A model generated the notes under the pieces. It ran no database searches, was not told the origin of the DNA, and worked only from the letters and a program-made list of their open reading frames with translations. The position numbers and the translations under genes are program-made. Positions 11,295 through 23,521 of a stretch of DNA of 64,000 nt are shown in pieces. This DNA comes from Ancistrus triradiatus (Eukaryota > Chordata > Actinopteri > Siluriformes > Loricariidae). The stretch covers positions 62,001-126,000 of the forward strand of contig JAJAGP010001343.1 of NCBI GenBank assembly GCA_025084515.1, in the 5' to 3' direction. Position 1 is the first letter of the stretch. Each line of letters starts with the position of its first letter.

Positions 11295-11706
11295 CAAAAG
11301 GGTCGCAGCAAAAGTGAAAGGAAAGATTTATAAGAGAGTAGTGAGACCAGCCTTGTATGGGTTAGAGACAGTGGCACTGACAAAGAGACAGGAAGCAGAA
11401 CTGGAGGTGGCAGAACTTATGACGTTGAGGTTCTCTTTAGGAGTGTCTAGGGTGGACAGGATTAGGATGATGATTCATCAGAGGGACAGCACAGTTGGAA
11501 AATTGGGGAGACAAAATTCGAGAGGAAGACTGAGATGGTTTGGACATGTGCAGAGGAGGGATAGTGGATATATTGGTAGGAGGATGTTGGCGATGGAGCT
11601 GCCAGGCAAGAGATGGAGAGGAAGACCAAAGAGGAGTTATTTGGTTGTGGTAAATGAAGATATGCAGGGAGTTGGGGTGAGAGTAGAGGATGTGGAGGAC
11701 AGGTGA
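11275..11706 (+). pseudogene. RTE C-terminal region fragment
   Basis: Overlaps the RT fragment in another frame. It reads SGVLCDKRVAAKVKGKIYKR, VVRPALYGLETVALTKRQEA, LRWFGHVQRRDSGYIGRRML, GKRWRGRPKRSY and ends near VRVEDVEDR. The downstream sequence codes KRLTRCGDP in another frame before the AAG tail. This is the usual C-terminal domain of RTE elements. Confidence 0.85.
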
Positions 11707-11779
11707 GGTGGAAACGTTTAACTCGCTGTGGTGACCCCTGATAAAGGGAGAAACCAAAAGAAGAAGAAGTATTATATAA

Positions 11780-12685
11780 AGTCACACAAAACTAACACAC
11801 CAAGGAGTTGTTGGGATTTAAATGAAACTTCATATGTGTGAATGGAATGATGATTTATGTAAGTGATTACAATATTAGAGCAAAAGGAAAAGTTTATTTG
11901 GGGAAAACAATTGAAAGGAGGATCTAGTACTCTGTTCTAGCCCAGATACAAAATATGATAAGGTTTGGCATGGAAGCATACAGGTTCCGTACGGTATCCT
12001 GCAGCACATTTGCCCACAGATGTTACAGCTGGGCCTGTAGGTCCTGCACACTGAAGCTGGCATCCCAGCTAGTCCCATAAATGCTTGATTGGCATTGACA
12101 TGCTTGAACCTGATTTTTGTCGGATCCCAAACATTCGTCGTTAAAGATGATACAGTTCCAGTCCATCACAGTCCAGGGTTCTCATTAAAAACACCGCTGC
12201 AAATGGAGGTGACTGTGGCTGGCTGTCAAGGGCAGGACACATAATGGAAGCAATGACACCAAATTTCCTTCTGCAAAGGCTCCTGGAAATGAGCAGAGAC
12301 AGGGTTTGTGTAGTGAAGGTACCACCTGTGTCCTGGATGGTGGGACAACGAAACTGTGGGAGCCGCTCCGTGCTTTGTTGGTGGATCAAAAAATCCTCTC
12401 TACTCTCGCTGATCTGGTCTGGGCCATCCGGAAGCTGTTCCGCCATGTGTGGTGCATGCCCTCACGGAACCACTGCTTCCTACACCTCCTAACGGCTAGG
12501 TCAGAACGGCCTAGATGGAGGGCAATTCATTGAAACGACCATCCTGCTTCTGTCAGTACAATGATGCGCACCCCTCTCAAAGTCTGTCAACTGGGCAAAA
12601 TGTCTTTGGGTTCGCCATAGAGGCATTTTTAGGAGTCAACAATCTCTTACCAAGTGGTACACTACAAAAAAGTAGCCTCTGAGAT
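11780..12685 (-). mobile_element. Tc1-like transposon relic, second family
   Basis: On the minus strand the reading is MPLWR-T-RHFAQLTDFERG (near 12640-12580), an N-terminal Tc1 helix-turn-helix start, then scattered transposase pieces with several indels, ending near 11900 with a piece that resembles the 3' part (SMPNLI-ILYLG). The same family, plus orientation, is at 40780-41170. No open frame covers a functional core. Confidence 0.65.
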
Positions 12686-12810
12686 GCATACTCAAGAAGG
12701 TGAAGTCATTATGGATGGGAACTCTGCTTCTAAACAATAACCCACCCCTCCTCACCACCATTCACTCAAGCCATATGTTCTCCTTAAAAAAGATAACGTG
12801 ATTTTTGTGG

Positions 12811-12823
12811 GGGGGGGGGGGGT
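12811..12823 (+). repeat. Poly-G run
   Basis: About 13 consecutive G in an A/T-rich region. It could form a G-rich structure or be a sequencing length artefact. The rest of 12690-13200 shows nothing recognisable. Confidence 0.7.
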
Positions 12824-13209
12824 TGTTTTAAGTTACTAATACCATAATGATTAAATTGTATTTTTCAACAAAAATATTTTAAACTAATTTTTTTGCATAT
12901 GCCTTGCTATAAAATACTATGAACAATAGGTAGTTCGCTATTGGTGGGTGCCAGTACAATTAAATTAAAATTCATTATTTCTTATGGGGGAAAAAAGTGC
13001 TCAGCTTGAGAAATGATCGGCCACTACCACTGTAGTGAATATTCAGTGAATATTAAAGTTGCTGTGAGACAGCAAATGCCTTTTTAAATTAAGCACTTAA
13101 TCTAACAGCTAGAAACATCTGCAACAACCCCAAATCAGAAAAAGTTGGGACTGTAAGAAACAAACAAACAAAAAAAACGCAGTGTTCCTTACATTTACTT
13201 AGAGTTTTT

Positions 13210-13700
13210 AAAAAGAAAACATTAAAAATAATGTTAAGTCTTTAGAATACGCAGACCGTGCTGGTTTGGCAGTGAGTATGCGCAGACTGAGAAAACCAAT
13301 TGAAATCAGGTTACAGGTATACATGCTATGAGTAATCAGATTACTGGGATAAATACAATTAATAACTAATTGTAATATATCTGCTCTTTTCTTGCACAAT
13401 GTAAATAACTTATATTCAGGGTGTTTTTTCATACTATAACTTTTATTTCTTTATTTTGACTTTATTTATTATTATCTATTTGTACCTTGTTACATCATGT
13501 GTGGACAGCAAAATAAGAATTTTCACGTTTCCTACTGTACATATGACAATAAAGCTTTGAATCCTTGAATCCAGCTCTTTTTACCAGATTTCTTAATCTG
13601 ATTTCTAGATCGGAGTATGCTGTATACATGACCACTTGAATGATCAGATAACTGCAGAAATCTGACTATAATCGGATTATTAAGTGTATGTAAACACTGG
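13210..13700. mobile_element. Decayed DNA-element fragments with 'aatcagattactgg' motifs
   Basis: Two stretches (13290-13380 and 13590-13700) contain variants of aatcagattactggg, atcggattattaagtgtatg and tgtaaacact. Such motifs also appear at 56790-57265 and 34890-34945. The middle (13440-13560) ends gacaataaagctttgaatcc, like a LINE 3' tail. The boundaries are uncertain. Confidence 0.4.
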
Positions 13701-15008
13701 ATGAAGACAATAACAAATGCATTCTAAATTTTTTCTTTCTTCAATTGTCTGTTTAGGTGAAAATGCTCATTTGTAGGCCCCGCACACCACACAGACCCTG
13801 CCCTCACCTAGAGCACTGCGACTCAGAAGCTAGTGGTGAGTCGGACTGGGTGTGTACCCATATTATCGTACCTGGCGGTGTCTGAAAACCATCCTCTGTG
13901 GAAAACACACCTTGGTAAAAAAGGAATATGAACCAGGGTGGTTTAGCACTGCAAACCAGCACTATTTTGTTGAACCACTTCGGTTCGTGTCCCGCCTCTG
14001 GCGAGATGTGGTTTGTGTGATGTGAAATAGCCACAAACATTACAAAAAAACAATTTTATTCATGAACAAATTGCTAGGAAAAGTACAGTACATGTAGTAT
14101 TTTGGTTACTCTTGTGAGGAGAAGCCCAACCGTATGAGAGTCATGGGAAAATACAACCTCATGGATCCCCCCCTAGCATTTGTTTTGTTACAATGCTTCG
14201 AGAAGTAAAGGTGCCCAGACATGTGCCTCAGACGGGTTGTTTATTTGAAAATGTTACTGAAGGCATGAAACATTTTCTACATTGTGTTGCTGCTGTTAGG
14301 TTTAGGAATAACTTTGTGTTTGTATGAAGCTCTATTCTTGTAACTATAACTGTACTACTCTGTTCAAATTTGTGATCCGTTGCTATAAAAGTAATCGAAA
14401 CTACAAAAGATCATGCGTGCACGCACACACACAGTATTTGCAGTTAGTGAGAAGGTGTGTCACTTCAGGCCAAGACAAGGAAAGGGCCTAGTACAGCGAG
14501 TGCCAAAGCAAATTATTTCAGATCCCATTACCCTCTCCCACGCACACACACAGCCATAGATTGAGGTTTTGACATCTTCCTGCAACGGTTTCGATGGACA
14601 AGTTTGAGCAAAGACAGGGGGTGTGTGAACAGAGTGGAGTTCTTGTTCTCAGAGTAAATTTTGAGATCAATGCTACGGTTTAATTCAGCAGGAAAAAAAA
14701 AACCTCTGAAGGCCAAAGCAAGACAAACAACTTTCTTATTTCTCTCGTCACTTACAATTCATGGAAAATGGTGTATGAACAGGAGACTCGTTCAAATCTG
14801 ATTAACCCGTAATCTCTTATCTACCCTTATGTATGTGTGTGTGTTTTGTTTGACATGTGTTTGTGGTACCATTAAGAAGCGTAGCATGATGCCCTCAGGT
14901 CCTAACCTGCATGTTTCATCACACAGTGCCTGCAGCTACGCAGATTAACAGTGCAAATATAAAAATACTCACACACACAAATCAGTTGCACCCAATTTTG
15001 TCAACCAC
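13700..15008. other. Intergenic stretch, no recognised gene
   Basis: Mostly unique sequence. Short (CA)n clusters occur at 14423-14432 and 14542-14551 and an A run at 14692-14702. ORFs here are short with no family resemblance. Confidence 0.5.
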
Positions 15009-15009
15009 A

Positions 15010-15870
15010 ATCAAAATATAATTTCTATATTTCTGCATAAATATGGTCTGACTCCATCATATTTTTACACAAGTCCAAAAACTAAATCAAGAGAAACCAA
15101 TTAAACAAGTGAGACAAAAATATTATACTTAATCATTTATTTATTGAGGAAAATGATGCAATATTACATATCTGTGAGTGGCAAAAGTATGTAAACCTCT
15201 TGGATTAGCAGTTCTTATTAGAGATGCACCACCTGCAATCTTCTTGGCAAATTCCGATTTTTAAAAAATGACAGCATACAGATCATTTTTGTTCAACTTT
15301 TCTTTTAAATGGAATCTTCTTCAGTGTTAAAGAAAGATAGCAGCAGTAGCTTGCTTGTGTCTGGCTCTGCACCCTCAGCAGAGTTGGCTTTCGCTTTGTC
15401 CAGTTCCACATATTCACCAAGGTGATGCTGTTTTAAATGTATTATTATTATTCTGAGTGTTTTTGGAGTTGTTCCTCCGTGACTTTCTTTCGTCATGCAT
15501 ATCAAAAACAGCACTCGCTCACTGTGAAGAACTAGAACGTTGAAGACATAGCTGTAACCTAAACTAGATCTGCATTTCCTGAAGGAATATATGTGCAATA
15601 TCGTGACCCATGTTTCGTGATGCGTATCGTATCGTGAAGTTCTTTTCAATACCCATCCTCAATTGTTACTTGGTCGACCAACAAAGATCACTCCAAGAAC
15701 AAGGTGTGTAGTAGTTAATGAGGTCAAAAAGGAACCCAGGGTAACGTCTAAGCAACTAAAGGCCTCTCACTTTGTCTAAGAATAATGTTCATGAGCAAAA
15801 CTACGAACAATGACAATATGAGGAAGCTCACCAACATCCCACCATTGAAGCTGCCCTGTACAGATGAATG
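15010..15870 (+). mobile_element. Tc1-like relic (same family as 25498-27094) split by a hAT fragment
   Basis: The left piece to about 15216 matches the subterminal repeat (tttctatatttctgcataaat, cacaagtccaaaaacta, gaggaaaatgatgcaatatt, ggattagcagtt). The right piece from about 15668 resumes in the transposase (ttggtcgaccaacaaagatc, aggtcaaaaaggaacccag). The piece between belongs to a hAT element. The right half of the Tc1 is missing. Confidence 0.7.
15220..15662 (-). mobile_element. hAT-type transposon fragment with BED-finger-like coding
   Basis: The left boundary tagagatgcacc resembles the hAT terminal consensus tagggatgcaccga. The minus-strand reading near 15483-15305 gives THLK-like LRIIIIHLKQHHLGEYVELD and following acidic/lysine residues, like the end of the BED zinc finger of hAT transposases. 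The CC half of the finger is lost. cacgatacgatacgcatc near 15620 (minus) is a repeat also typical of fish hAT elements. Confidence 0.6.
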
Positions 15871-16687
15871 GGATTGAATCTGAAGTTTCGTTCTGGCTTT
15901 GACAGTGTAACAGCATAATTTGTACTCTTGCTAATGAGCACTGATTAACTTTTCAAATCTGCAACACCATATAATTTTATGTCAGAATTTAGAATCAGAA
16001 GATACCATAAATATGACATTGGGGACATTTTATCATAACACAGCTGCCTGTTTTCCTCAAACAAGAATATGTAGAGTAAAATGGTTAGAATACTGATGCA
16101 ATCCATCTTCCTCTGACATCACGGACTACTGTAGAATCTGTAAACATAGTTCACTTTTGCATGATCAGAAATGTACCATTGATACCCAATACTCACGGCA
16201 TAGCATTAAAAATGCTAAGGTAACATGGTAGGCAAACAAAGCCACTGGAATGGATTATTATTATTAAGAAAGCTATGGTATTATGTTGCAATATAGGTAA
16301 TATATATTTATTGCAGTATACTTTTTTTCAGTAAGTACCTCCCCCATAGCCAATGTCAGTGAAATCATCCAGTACAGCAGTGTTTAGAAGCAGTTATTAA
16401 AAAGCTGAGGCAAAGTGGCTGTTTAAAATCTGCTGACATACCATACATACAGCCATATGCAAATATTTGGGGCATGCCTGGTCAAATGAAAATGATTCGT
16501 TGATTCTCGATGGAGAGAAACAAACACAGGCACTGCATGGATCCAACAAGTATAACATATATTTAAACATTTCTGTGATTATTGAGAAATTCTAAGCCAT
16601 TGACACTGATGGATCATCTGCAGTGGTGCCTAGACTTTTTGTATATGTCAGTTTTTCATGGGTATTCTTTGTTCGTTTATTTTGATT

Positions 16688-16890
16688 TAAAATGGGAAGA
16701 GGTGGCACAGTGGTTAAGGGACTGGGCTATTGACCAGAGGGTTAAGGGTACAAGTCCTGGCTCTGCCAAAGGTACCACTTTTGGGCTCTTGAGGCAGGCT
16801 CTTAACCCTCAGTTGCTTAAATTGAATCTTGTAAGACTGTATCAGCTGTACATCACTCTGGATAAGGGCATCTGCTAAATGTAAATATAA
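16688..16890 (+). mobile_element. tRNA-derived SINE, plus orientation
   Basis: Head gaggtggcacagtggttaag with A- and B-box-like parts (gtggcacagtgg; ggtacaagtcctgg), body cttaaccctcagttgctt and tail cactctggataagggcatct then gctaaatgtaaa. It is the best preserved copy of the family in the window. Confidence 0.85.
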
Positions 16891-17032
16891 AATCTCTGGA
16901 TTCAAATTTGTTCTAAAGGTTCTAAAGGTTCTAAAGGTTGTGTTGAATCTTTTTTTTTTTTTATCAACATGCTACCACTAATGTTTTCAGCATTACTGAA
17001 AGCTCATGGTTTATGGCTTAAGAAATGCAACT

Positions 17033-17703
17033 ACAGTGGTACCTCAGTTCTCGACCACCATGGAACTCATATTTGGCCAAATTTGGTGCATTTTGACTAG
17101 AAAAATTTGTCTCGGCTCTCGTTGTTTGCTTGGTACTCGGTACTCAATTCAGACTCACAATAGCCATTGCTCAGTGAAGATCTCTGCTATTTTTATCATG
17201 TTTTTGTTTATTTTTACATTTACAGTACGATGGTGTTAGTGCAAATAAGTCTCCATGGGTTCTAAAAAGGTTACTTATAACAGCCAACCGAAAGGAACTC
17301 ATGAACTGAATCCTCCAGAACACAGGCTGCAGTTAGCATTAGCAGTTCACCAATAGAGTAAGTGTTTTGCTTTTACTGTTCATTTTCAATCCATTAGTCC
17401 CTAAATTACATGATTTTTCAACACTATAATGAAATAAGCTTTATGTTAATGATTTTGACCAAGTGTAGGTTAATGTAAGCATTTTAAACATTGTTATCAT
17501 TACTTGTAAGAGGCTCTGCTATGATAGAGTATAGACTATATTACACTCATCAGTTCAACTCCATTAATGCATAGAATGCTTTATACAGTGTGGATTTGGA
17601 AGTGGGGGTCTGGAACGGATTAATTCAAATTACATTATTCTTTTTGGGAAAAATTTGCCTTCTGGAATGAATTAATGAGAAGAATCGATATCCCACTGTG
17701 CTG
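17033..17703. mobile_element. Non-autonomous DNA element with TGGTACCTC-type ends
   Basis: It begins acagtggtacctcagttctc and ends atcgatatcccactgtgctg. Internal landmarks atttttacatttacagtacg, ggttctaaaaaggttactta, gaaaggaactcatgaactga and gcagttagcattagcagttc are shared with 60190-60625 and (inverted) 62886-63682. No coding is recognised. Confidence 0.7.
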
Positions 17704-18499
17704 TTACTCTTGGTATTGCACTTCTCAAACTCTTTTCTCTTTAGGTGTGAGATGAACTCTTGCTGAGGTAATGGATTAACATGCTGTCTGTGATCAGACT
17801 TTTGAGTCACCTGTTGTCAAAACAAACACACACAGCTGAGAAAGATTTACTTGAATGCAATGCCCTCTAGCCACACCATATTAGCATGTAGGTGCGGGGG
17901 CGAGAGGGTGTGAAAGCGGATTTGTAACTTGCGTAACTTGAGTTGTAAACTGATAATGGTTATCCTTAGGGAATCCTAATTGCATAGGTTAACTATACTA
18001 TTATCCATTTTTAAGTGTGTATTCCTTTTAGTCATTATCAATTTTTGGCACAAGTATAACATGGCAATTTTTTTTTTTAAACTGTGTGAAGCACACAAAT
18101 AACTCATTTGTAATCTCTAATCACTTGCTCAGTGGAACGCCAGTGGCGGCTTGACAGTGCTGGGACTGGAACTCTCAACCTTCTAGACAATCATCCAGTA
18201 TTAATATTAATATAAGCAGTATTTTGGTGTTGTTTTATAGTTTGAATACATTATATATGAATTCAGTTGCATTTATGAATTCAACTCATCTTCATTTTTC
18301 AGCAGAAAGGTTTTCTGGTAAAATGTCACACAATATTAACTTGATACACACAAGTTAAAATAAAGCCCTAACTTCAGTTTACACTGTAAATACTGTAAAA
18401 ACATTATCACAAAGCACAAGTAACCTCACAGTATTATGATGAAAACAGATAAAACACTAGTATAAATTTTAAATAACACACTCATCATACAATAAACAA
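17704..18499. other. Intergenic stretch, no recognised gene
   Basis: A/T-rich. A SINE-head-like scrap lies near 18150-18190 (gtgctgggactggaactctc). Nothing else recognised. Confidence 0.4.
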
Positions 18500-18610
18500 C
18501 CAAAAGTATGTGGACACACGACCATTACACCCCTAAACAGGGGTATTAGTAGGGAATATGTCCCTCCTTTTTGCTACAGCCTTTTTCCATACCGTCCCAT
18601 CTTCGGAATT
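18500..18610. mobile_element. MITE fragment, left end of the CACTATATGG family
   Basis: ccaaaagtatgtggacacac matches the left subterminal part of the element at 4028. The tip and right end are not seen. Confidence 0.5.
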
Positions 18611-18619
18611 GTAGTTTTC

Positions 18620-19364
18620 AGTGTTATCACCACCTAATATGAGAAATTACATGATGATCAAAAACTATAATACACAAATTAGATACCACACACCTTTTGT
18701 AATTGTCCAAAAGTGCCAATAATCGAGAGCCAAAATTGTGTGATCAGAATGTGAAATCAATTTAGAAAAGGAATAAATTTACAAAGATGATGACATGAAA
18801 TGAGAACTTTTTTGAATTGGCATTTCTTCATTTGAAATGTGTAAGCATTTGAATACACTGAGTTCATGAATATGCCAACATGGGAAGAACTTCCTTGTGT
18901 GGCAGATTCTAGGGTTCATCCACTCTCTGGTGTAGACTGACATGCTCAGAAAAGTTACATTCATACCATCATTTGTCTTGTTAAAACATCAATAAGTAAC
19001 TGAGGATATGGCAGAAGGAAAAGTAAAACTGGTAAACCATTCTCCAACAAAGCCACTGATTACTACTGATTACCACTATTGATTAAAGCTTACAGCGTTT
19101 CATGTAACAAAATGGATCACTGAATCAGAGCAGCTGCCTTTAGCTGTAATGATGCTGATGAATGTCCTACAGAATGAAAACCTATTGCTGACTGACTGAA
19201 ATAAAGGTAGCCATATGTTGCTGGTCCAATGCCTAATTTAAATGCTGTTTCCACTGCAACAGAGCCGGTTCTATGCCAGTAAAATGCCAGCACCAAAATA
19301 TTGCTGGACTGAGACCTGTTACAACAATGAAGCTGACTTCCTATCATAGACTAGATTACTATTC
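18620..19364. other. Intergenic stretch, no recognised gene
   Basis: No coding or known repeat seen. ORFs are below 80 codons and unlike known proteins. Confidence 0.4.
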
Positions 19365-19852
19365 AAATATGAGAAAGGTCCAAATCAGAACCAATCGTTG
19401 CATTGTCAATTGTAACATGCAAAATCAGAAAAGGATGGAATAGTATGTGTAAAATGCATATAAACAAAAACAGTGTTTCTTACATTTACTTCTTTTATTT
19501 CATTGCAGACAGTGTGAAACTGAGATATTTCATGTTTTGTCTGGTCAACTTCATTTCATTTGTTAATAAACATCCATTCCTGCATTTCAGGCCTGCAACA
19601 CATTCCACAAAAAGTTGGGATGGAGGCAATTTAGAGCTAGTAATGAGGTTAAAAATAACTAAATAATGATGTGATTTCAAACAGGTGATACCAACAGGTG
19701 ATTGTAATCACGATTTGGTACAAAAGCAGCATCCAGGAAATGCTCAGTCTCCCACGTTTATTTCTCACTCTCCAGTGCATAATATCATCAAACAATTCAA
19801 GGAATCTGGAGGATTCCATAGTGTCCCAACTTTTTCTGATTTGGGGTTGTAA
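19365..19852. mobile_element. DNA element of the 'caaccccaaatcagaaaaag' family
   Basis: The right end cccaactttttctgatttgg then ggttgtaa is the canonical terminus. The left end is degraded (ggtccaaatcagaaccaatc). Internal tgagatatttcatgttttgt, ttaataaacatccattcctg and ggcctgcaacacattccaca match the copies at 2010 and 38370. Confidence 0.7.
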
Positions 19853-20552
19853 ATTTGTAATACTAATGGTACCAATATGTCATGAGTATAAATGACATAA
19901 TAAAATATATTTGTTTTATAAAATATTATTCTTGAATATAAAGGTTTTTTTGCATGTACATGTTTAAATAGAAAACACATGGTTGATTTCCTAATTGTTC
20001 TACGTTTGTTGTTGTTTTTTACCTACACCTGCTTCTTAAATGTATTTTAGTCAGTTGGTGTTGTTTGGCTGTAGGCTATAGTTCCAGCATGAGAAACTGT
20101 CCACTAAGGAGAATGCAAAGTAAGTCACTTCATATAAGGATGTCTGTTAAATGTTGTAAATATCAACAAAAAGACATGCTACCATAGTAAGATGTGTGTC
20201 AAAACAGAGTAACACAATTGGTGAAATGTACAAATTTGACTAATGTTTAGTGGCGTTAGTAAAGAGTAAGTGGTCTATGGTGCATCCTTAGCCTTCAAGA
20301 ACTACTGACTAAATTAAACTCACACCAACTACACACTTAGAATAAAGCACAAGGAACGACATTAACTAATTTGTGTAATCTGTGAATAATTACTAAATAA
20401 TTGCTAAATTTCTACAGAAATATTTTTGTACATGGTTTTGTTGGTTGTGTGGATAACTTGGTAATATTTTTGAAAGACATTCAAGTGTTTTGATTTTGTC
20501 CAAGCAATGAAGACTTGGTTCACTGTGAAGTGAAGTAAGACAGTGTGGTCTA
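19853..20552. other. Intergenic stretch, no recognised gene
   Basis: Unique A/T-rich sequence without recognisable coding or repeats. Confidence 0.4.
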
Positions 20553-20730
20553 CAACAGTGTTTCTCAATCCTGGTCCTAGAACCCCACTGCTCTGCACAT
20601 TTTAGTCCTGTTTAAACGCAGACCCTTTGTACTCACTTTCGATATTAAGGAAACTTTAGTAAGGAAGAAAACACTAAAACGTGCAGAGCAGTAGGGCTCC
20701 AGGACCAGGACTCAGAAAGACTGGGCTACA
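20553..20730. mobile_element. Short fold-back MITE
   Basis: Left arm cagtgtttctcaatcctggt with cctagaaccccactgctctgc; right arm gtgcagagcagtagggctcc then aggaccaggactcagaaaga. The arms are inverted complements of about 50 bases around an 80-base centre. No coding. Confidence 0.75.
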
Positions 20731-20849
20731 CAGAGCACATTTGTGTATATATAAGTTATTTGTCTTCTCCATTTTAACTACTGTACTTTTTAAGTGAAAA
20801 GTTGTGTGCCCATGTTTATAACACACATATTATTAGAATGATCTGACAT

Positions 20850-20914
20850 TTTTGACATTGCAGGGACCTTTTGCTGGTCCCCATGAGAAACTCCTTTTAA
20901 AAACCTAAAGAGCC

Positions 20915-20964
<50 letters not shown>
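20850..20964 (-). repeat. Microsatellite-linked repeat, partial, with (TG)n at its end
   Basis: Contains gacatttttgacattgcagg and gctggtccccatgagaaact, the part of this family around the 'GGGACATTTTGCTGGTCCCC' motif, then aacctaaagagccaactg and a pure (TG)n tract of about 23 units at 20919-20964. The same arrangement recurs through the window. Confidence 0.65.
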
Positions 20965-20965
<1 letters not shown>

Positions 20966-21379
20966 CGCGCGGGGCACTCACATGTCACATCTGCCACTAT
21001 ATGTCTCTGGGGACATAAGGCCATGAGAACCAACATCTCTCTCCAACAAAACACACACACACATTTACTTTAGTATAGCAAAATACAAAAATAAAAATCA
21101 AATATCTGTTTGGTTTGGTATGGTTTAGAGCTGATTTAATGGCCTGGTAAGTACACAATAATATGTTTCACAACTTGTGACAAATTTCACAAACTGTTAA
21201 ACGTTAAACTAATTTCTTACTTTCAGCAGGATTTATTTTGACCTTTGCACTGAAGGTCTCTTTTTGTACGTCCATTTGTGTTAACAGTACAATAAGTGTT
21301 TACCTCGCTCGTTTTAACAGCGCAATAAGTCATACTGGGGCAATAAATAAGCAATTTATTCTGCTTTGTGTCTGTGTCA

Positions 21380-21634
21380 GCTTTATATATCATTGTGAGG
21401 ACCAGTGATATATTAATGAACATTTTGTGGTCCAACGGGGAGAAATGCTGTTTTCCAAAAATTGCAACTTTGATTTGAAAAGCTTCTACTTTTCTTACAG
21501 AAACTGCAACTTTACTTTACAAAACCAAAAGAGTCACAAGATCTCCATTAGGTTACTGAGGTTAAGGTTGGGTGTAGGTGTAGCTACTGTGATCACTAAG
21601 TCAGTGGAAAGTCCCCACCAGGATAGTGAGAGAA

Positions 21635-21679
<45 letters not shown>

Positions 21680-21680
21680 A
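21380..21680 (+). repeat. Microsatellite-linked repeat, long copy
   Basis: Runs tatatatcattgtgaggacc, gcaactttactttacaaaac, aggttactgaggttaaggtt, gggtgtaggtgtagc and tggaaagtccccaccaggat, then a (GT)n tract at 21636-21678. This order recurs at 35400, 36005, 39840, 45140 and 49690. Confidence 0.7.
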
Positions 21681-21822
21681 TCTAATTTACCTTTTAAAAG
21701 GAATGATACAGCAATTCAATAAAAATGTGTAATTTGTAACCTCTAACTTTTGCCCCTTTGTTAATAAATGATCAAGATGTCATTATTGTCACTAGAGTAA
21801 AGCCTTAAAAGTACTGTACTAC

Positions 21823-21824
<2 letters not shown>

Positions 21825-21879
<55 letters not shown>

Positions 21880-22030
21880 TGTCAGGTTTGAGTAGCCGTC
21901 AGTTGGTGCAATGTCTGAGCGTCTGCAGGCACAACGCTGCCATTAGCGATTCTTCACTCTTTTACACGGTTATCAGATCACCAGTGCAGCTGTTCGCAGA
22001 CACACACACACACACACATACACACACACG
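21825..22030. repeat. (TG)n and (CA)n microsatellites
   Basis: (TG)n of about 27 units at 21825-21878 and (CA)n at 22000-22018 with a tail to 22030; 120 bases of unique sequence between. The two tracts are complementary and could pair as a large hairpin. Confidence 0.85.
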
Positions 22031-22139
22031 TCATCTTCAGTACTGTACTGTATTCACACAAATCACAAAGCAAGTAGCCACATGTATAGTATTTTTGTAA
22101 GTACAGGAAATTTGCATGGTGTATTACAAACCTGGAAAA

Positions 22140-22912
22140 AAATCAGTTCAGGCTGCAGTGGCAAGTGCAAGGGAAACAGGAAGGGAAACAGGGTGAAAAG
22201 CTAAGATATGATAAAGCTCACAAAGATTGGAATGAAGATCAGTGGAAAAGAATAGTATGGAGTGACAAATCCAATTTTTGGGTCCAGTCGTCAACAGTAT
22301 GTTATACAGGTATTCGCCATTTTCCGATGGCCCGACTTAGATATTTCGACTTTACAATGGGAATCTGATAATAAATGTAAATACACATTCAGCTGAAACA
22401 GTACTCTGAATTTTGAATTTCTAATTTTCCTGAGCAAGCGATACGCGGTATGATGTTCTTCTCTTCTCTCACAGTCTAACGAGGAAGTCGGCAGTGCAGT
22501 GTAGGGAGTCACGTGGCGGGAGTGAAGAGCGCTGGGAAATGCAATAATCGTTTTGTTTTTCACTTTCAGTACATTATTCAATAAATTACATGAGATATTT
22601 AATACTTTATTATAAGTTAAGCTTTATGTTAATGACTGTGCCCAACTTTAGGTTAATGTAAGTGCATTTTTAAAGTACACTAAGCACTACAATACCCTGC
22701 AGCATTTGGCAGCGCATGACATAGGGAGTCACGTGGAGGGAGTGATGAGTGCTGGGAAATGTAGTGAAGAAAAGTCGGTCGCGGTCTTATTTTAAGCATG
22801 TTTAATGTGCGCTATACTGTGATATATACAGTACATATAAGTGTATATGGTCATTATACCATTTGCTGAAACAACAAATCAAATGGGGTCCAAAGGACTT
22901 TTGCACAGTACT
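22140..22912 (+). mobile_element. Tc1-like relic split by another element
   Basis: 22200-22290 encodes RYDKAHKDWNEDQWKRIVWS then DKSNFWVQSS, a Tc1 transposase stretch around the first catalytic Asp (WSDKS). The 3' terminal repeat gtccaaaggacttttgcaca then gtactgtaa lies at 22890-22915. Between them, 22300-22830 belongs to a different element whose interior aagctttatgttaatgactg matches 17430. Confidence 0.6.
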
Positions 22913-23521
22913 GTAAATGTAATACAGATTTGATTTACTCCTTAGTTTAATAACACACACACATCATAAAATTTGAGAATTAACTGGGGTAATCACTGGG
23001 TTCTATTTACTAATAACACCTGAGTTTAGACATTAGCCAACCCAGCAAATATCAGAACATTGCACTTGATCTGATTTCTATTTCCATTCCGATGGCCAGT
23101 CTAACTGGAATTTTGTTTTTGTTACCGCTCTGGGGTAAATAATGGCTTTAACCATTTGATTACCAGTAAATTTCCAGAAAATACACTGGCACACAGAGGA
23201 ATAGTGTTTCTAGAAGTTTTGCTGACAAAACGGATTAGTATTCGGGTTTTCTTTAAGAGTTGTGAGGGAATATGCAGTGTGAACAGAGCTATGCAGTCCA
23301 TCCCACCATCATTGAAGTCTGAAGCCAGTCTGGTTTTATACATGCTAACACTTGGTAGTGCTTTCATCAAACTACATTCACTCCCTAAATATTTGATTTA
23401 TATACACAATTGTCGTATATGCTGTGGTTTTATATTCTCTATTTATTATATTCTTCATAATATTGCATTCTGTTTAATTTATCATAGCCTATATATTAAT
23501 ATATTTCATTTAAATTTCTAT

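Larger units (their letters stand above)
9140..11768 (+). mobile_element. RTE-type LINE retrotransposon, damaged
   Basis: The 5' part carries aagggcatccggtgtaaaac and a decayed endonuclease region. The reverse transcriptase region spans 9842-11706 in several frames. The 3' end is ggtgacccctgataaaggg then a short (AAG)n tail. Similar sequence agtattatata...gtcaca lies on both sides (about 9116 and 11768), consistent with a target-site duplication of about 11 to 20 bases. It is about 2.6 kb, shorter than a full RTE, so the front half carries deletions. Confidence 0.85.

Noticed and set aside
16688..16780. tRNA-like sequence with A- and B-box-like motifs
   Set aside because: It is the head of a SINE that recurs through the window, not a free-standing tRNA gene; no cloverleaf with proper acceptor stem was evident.
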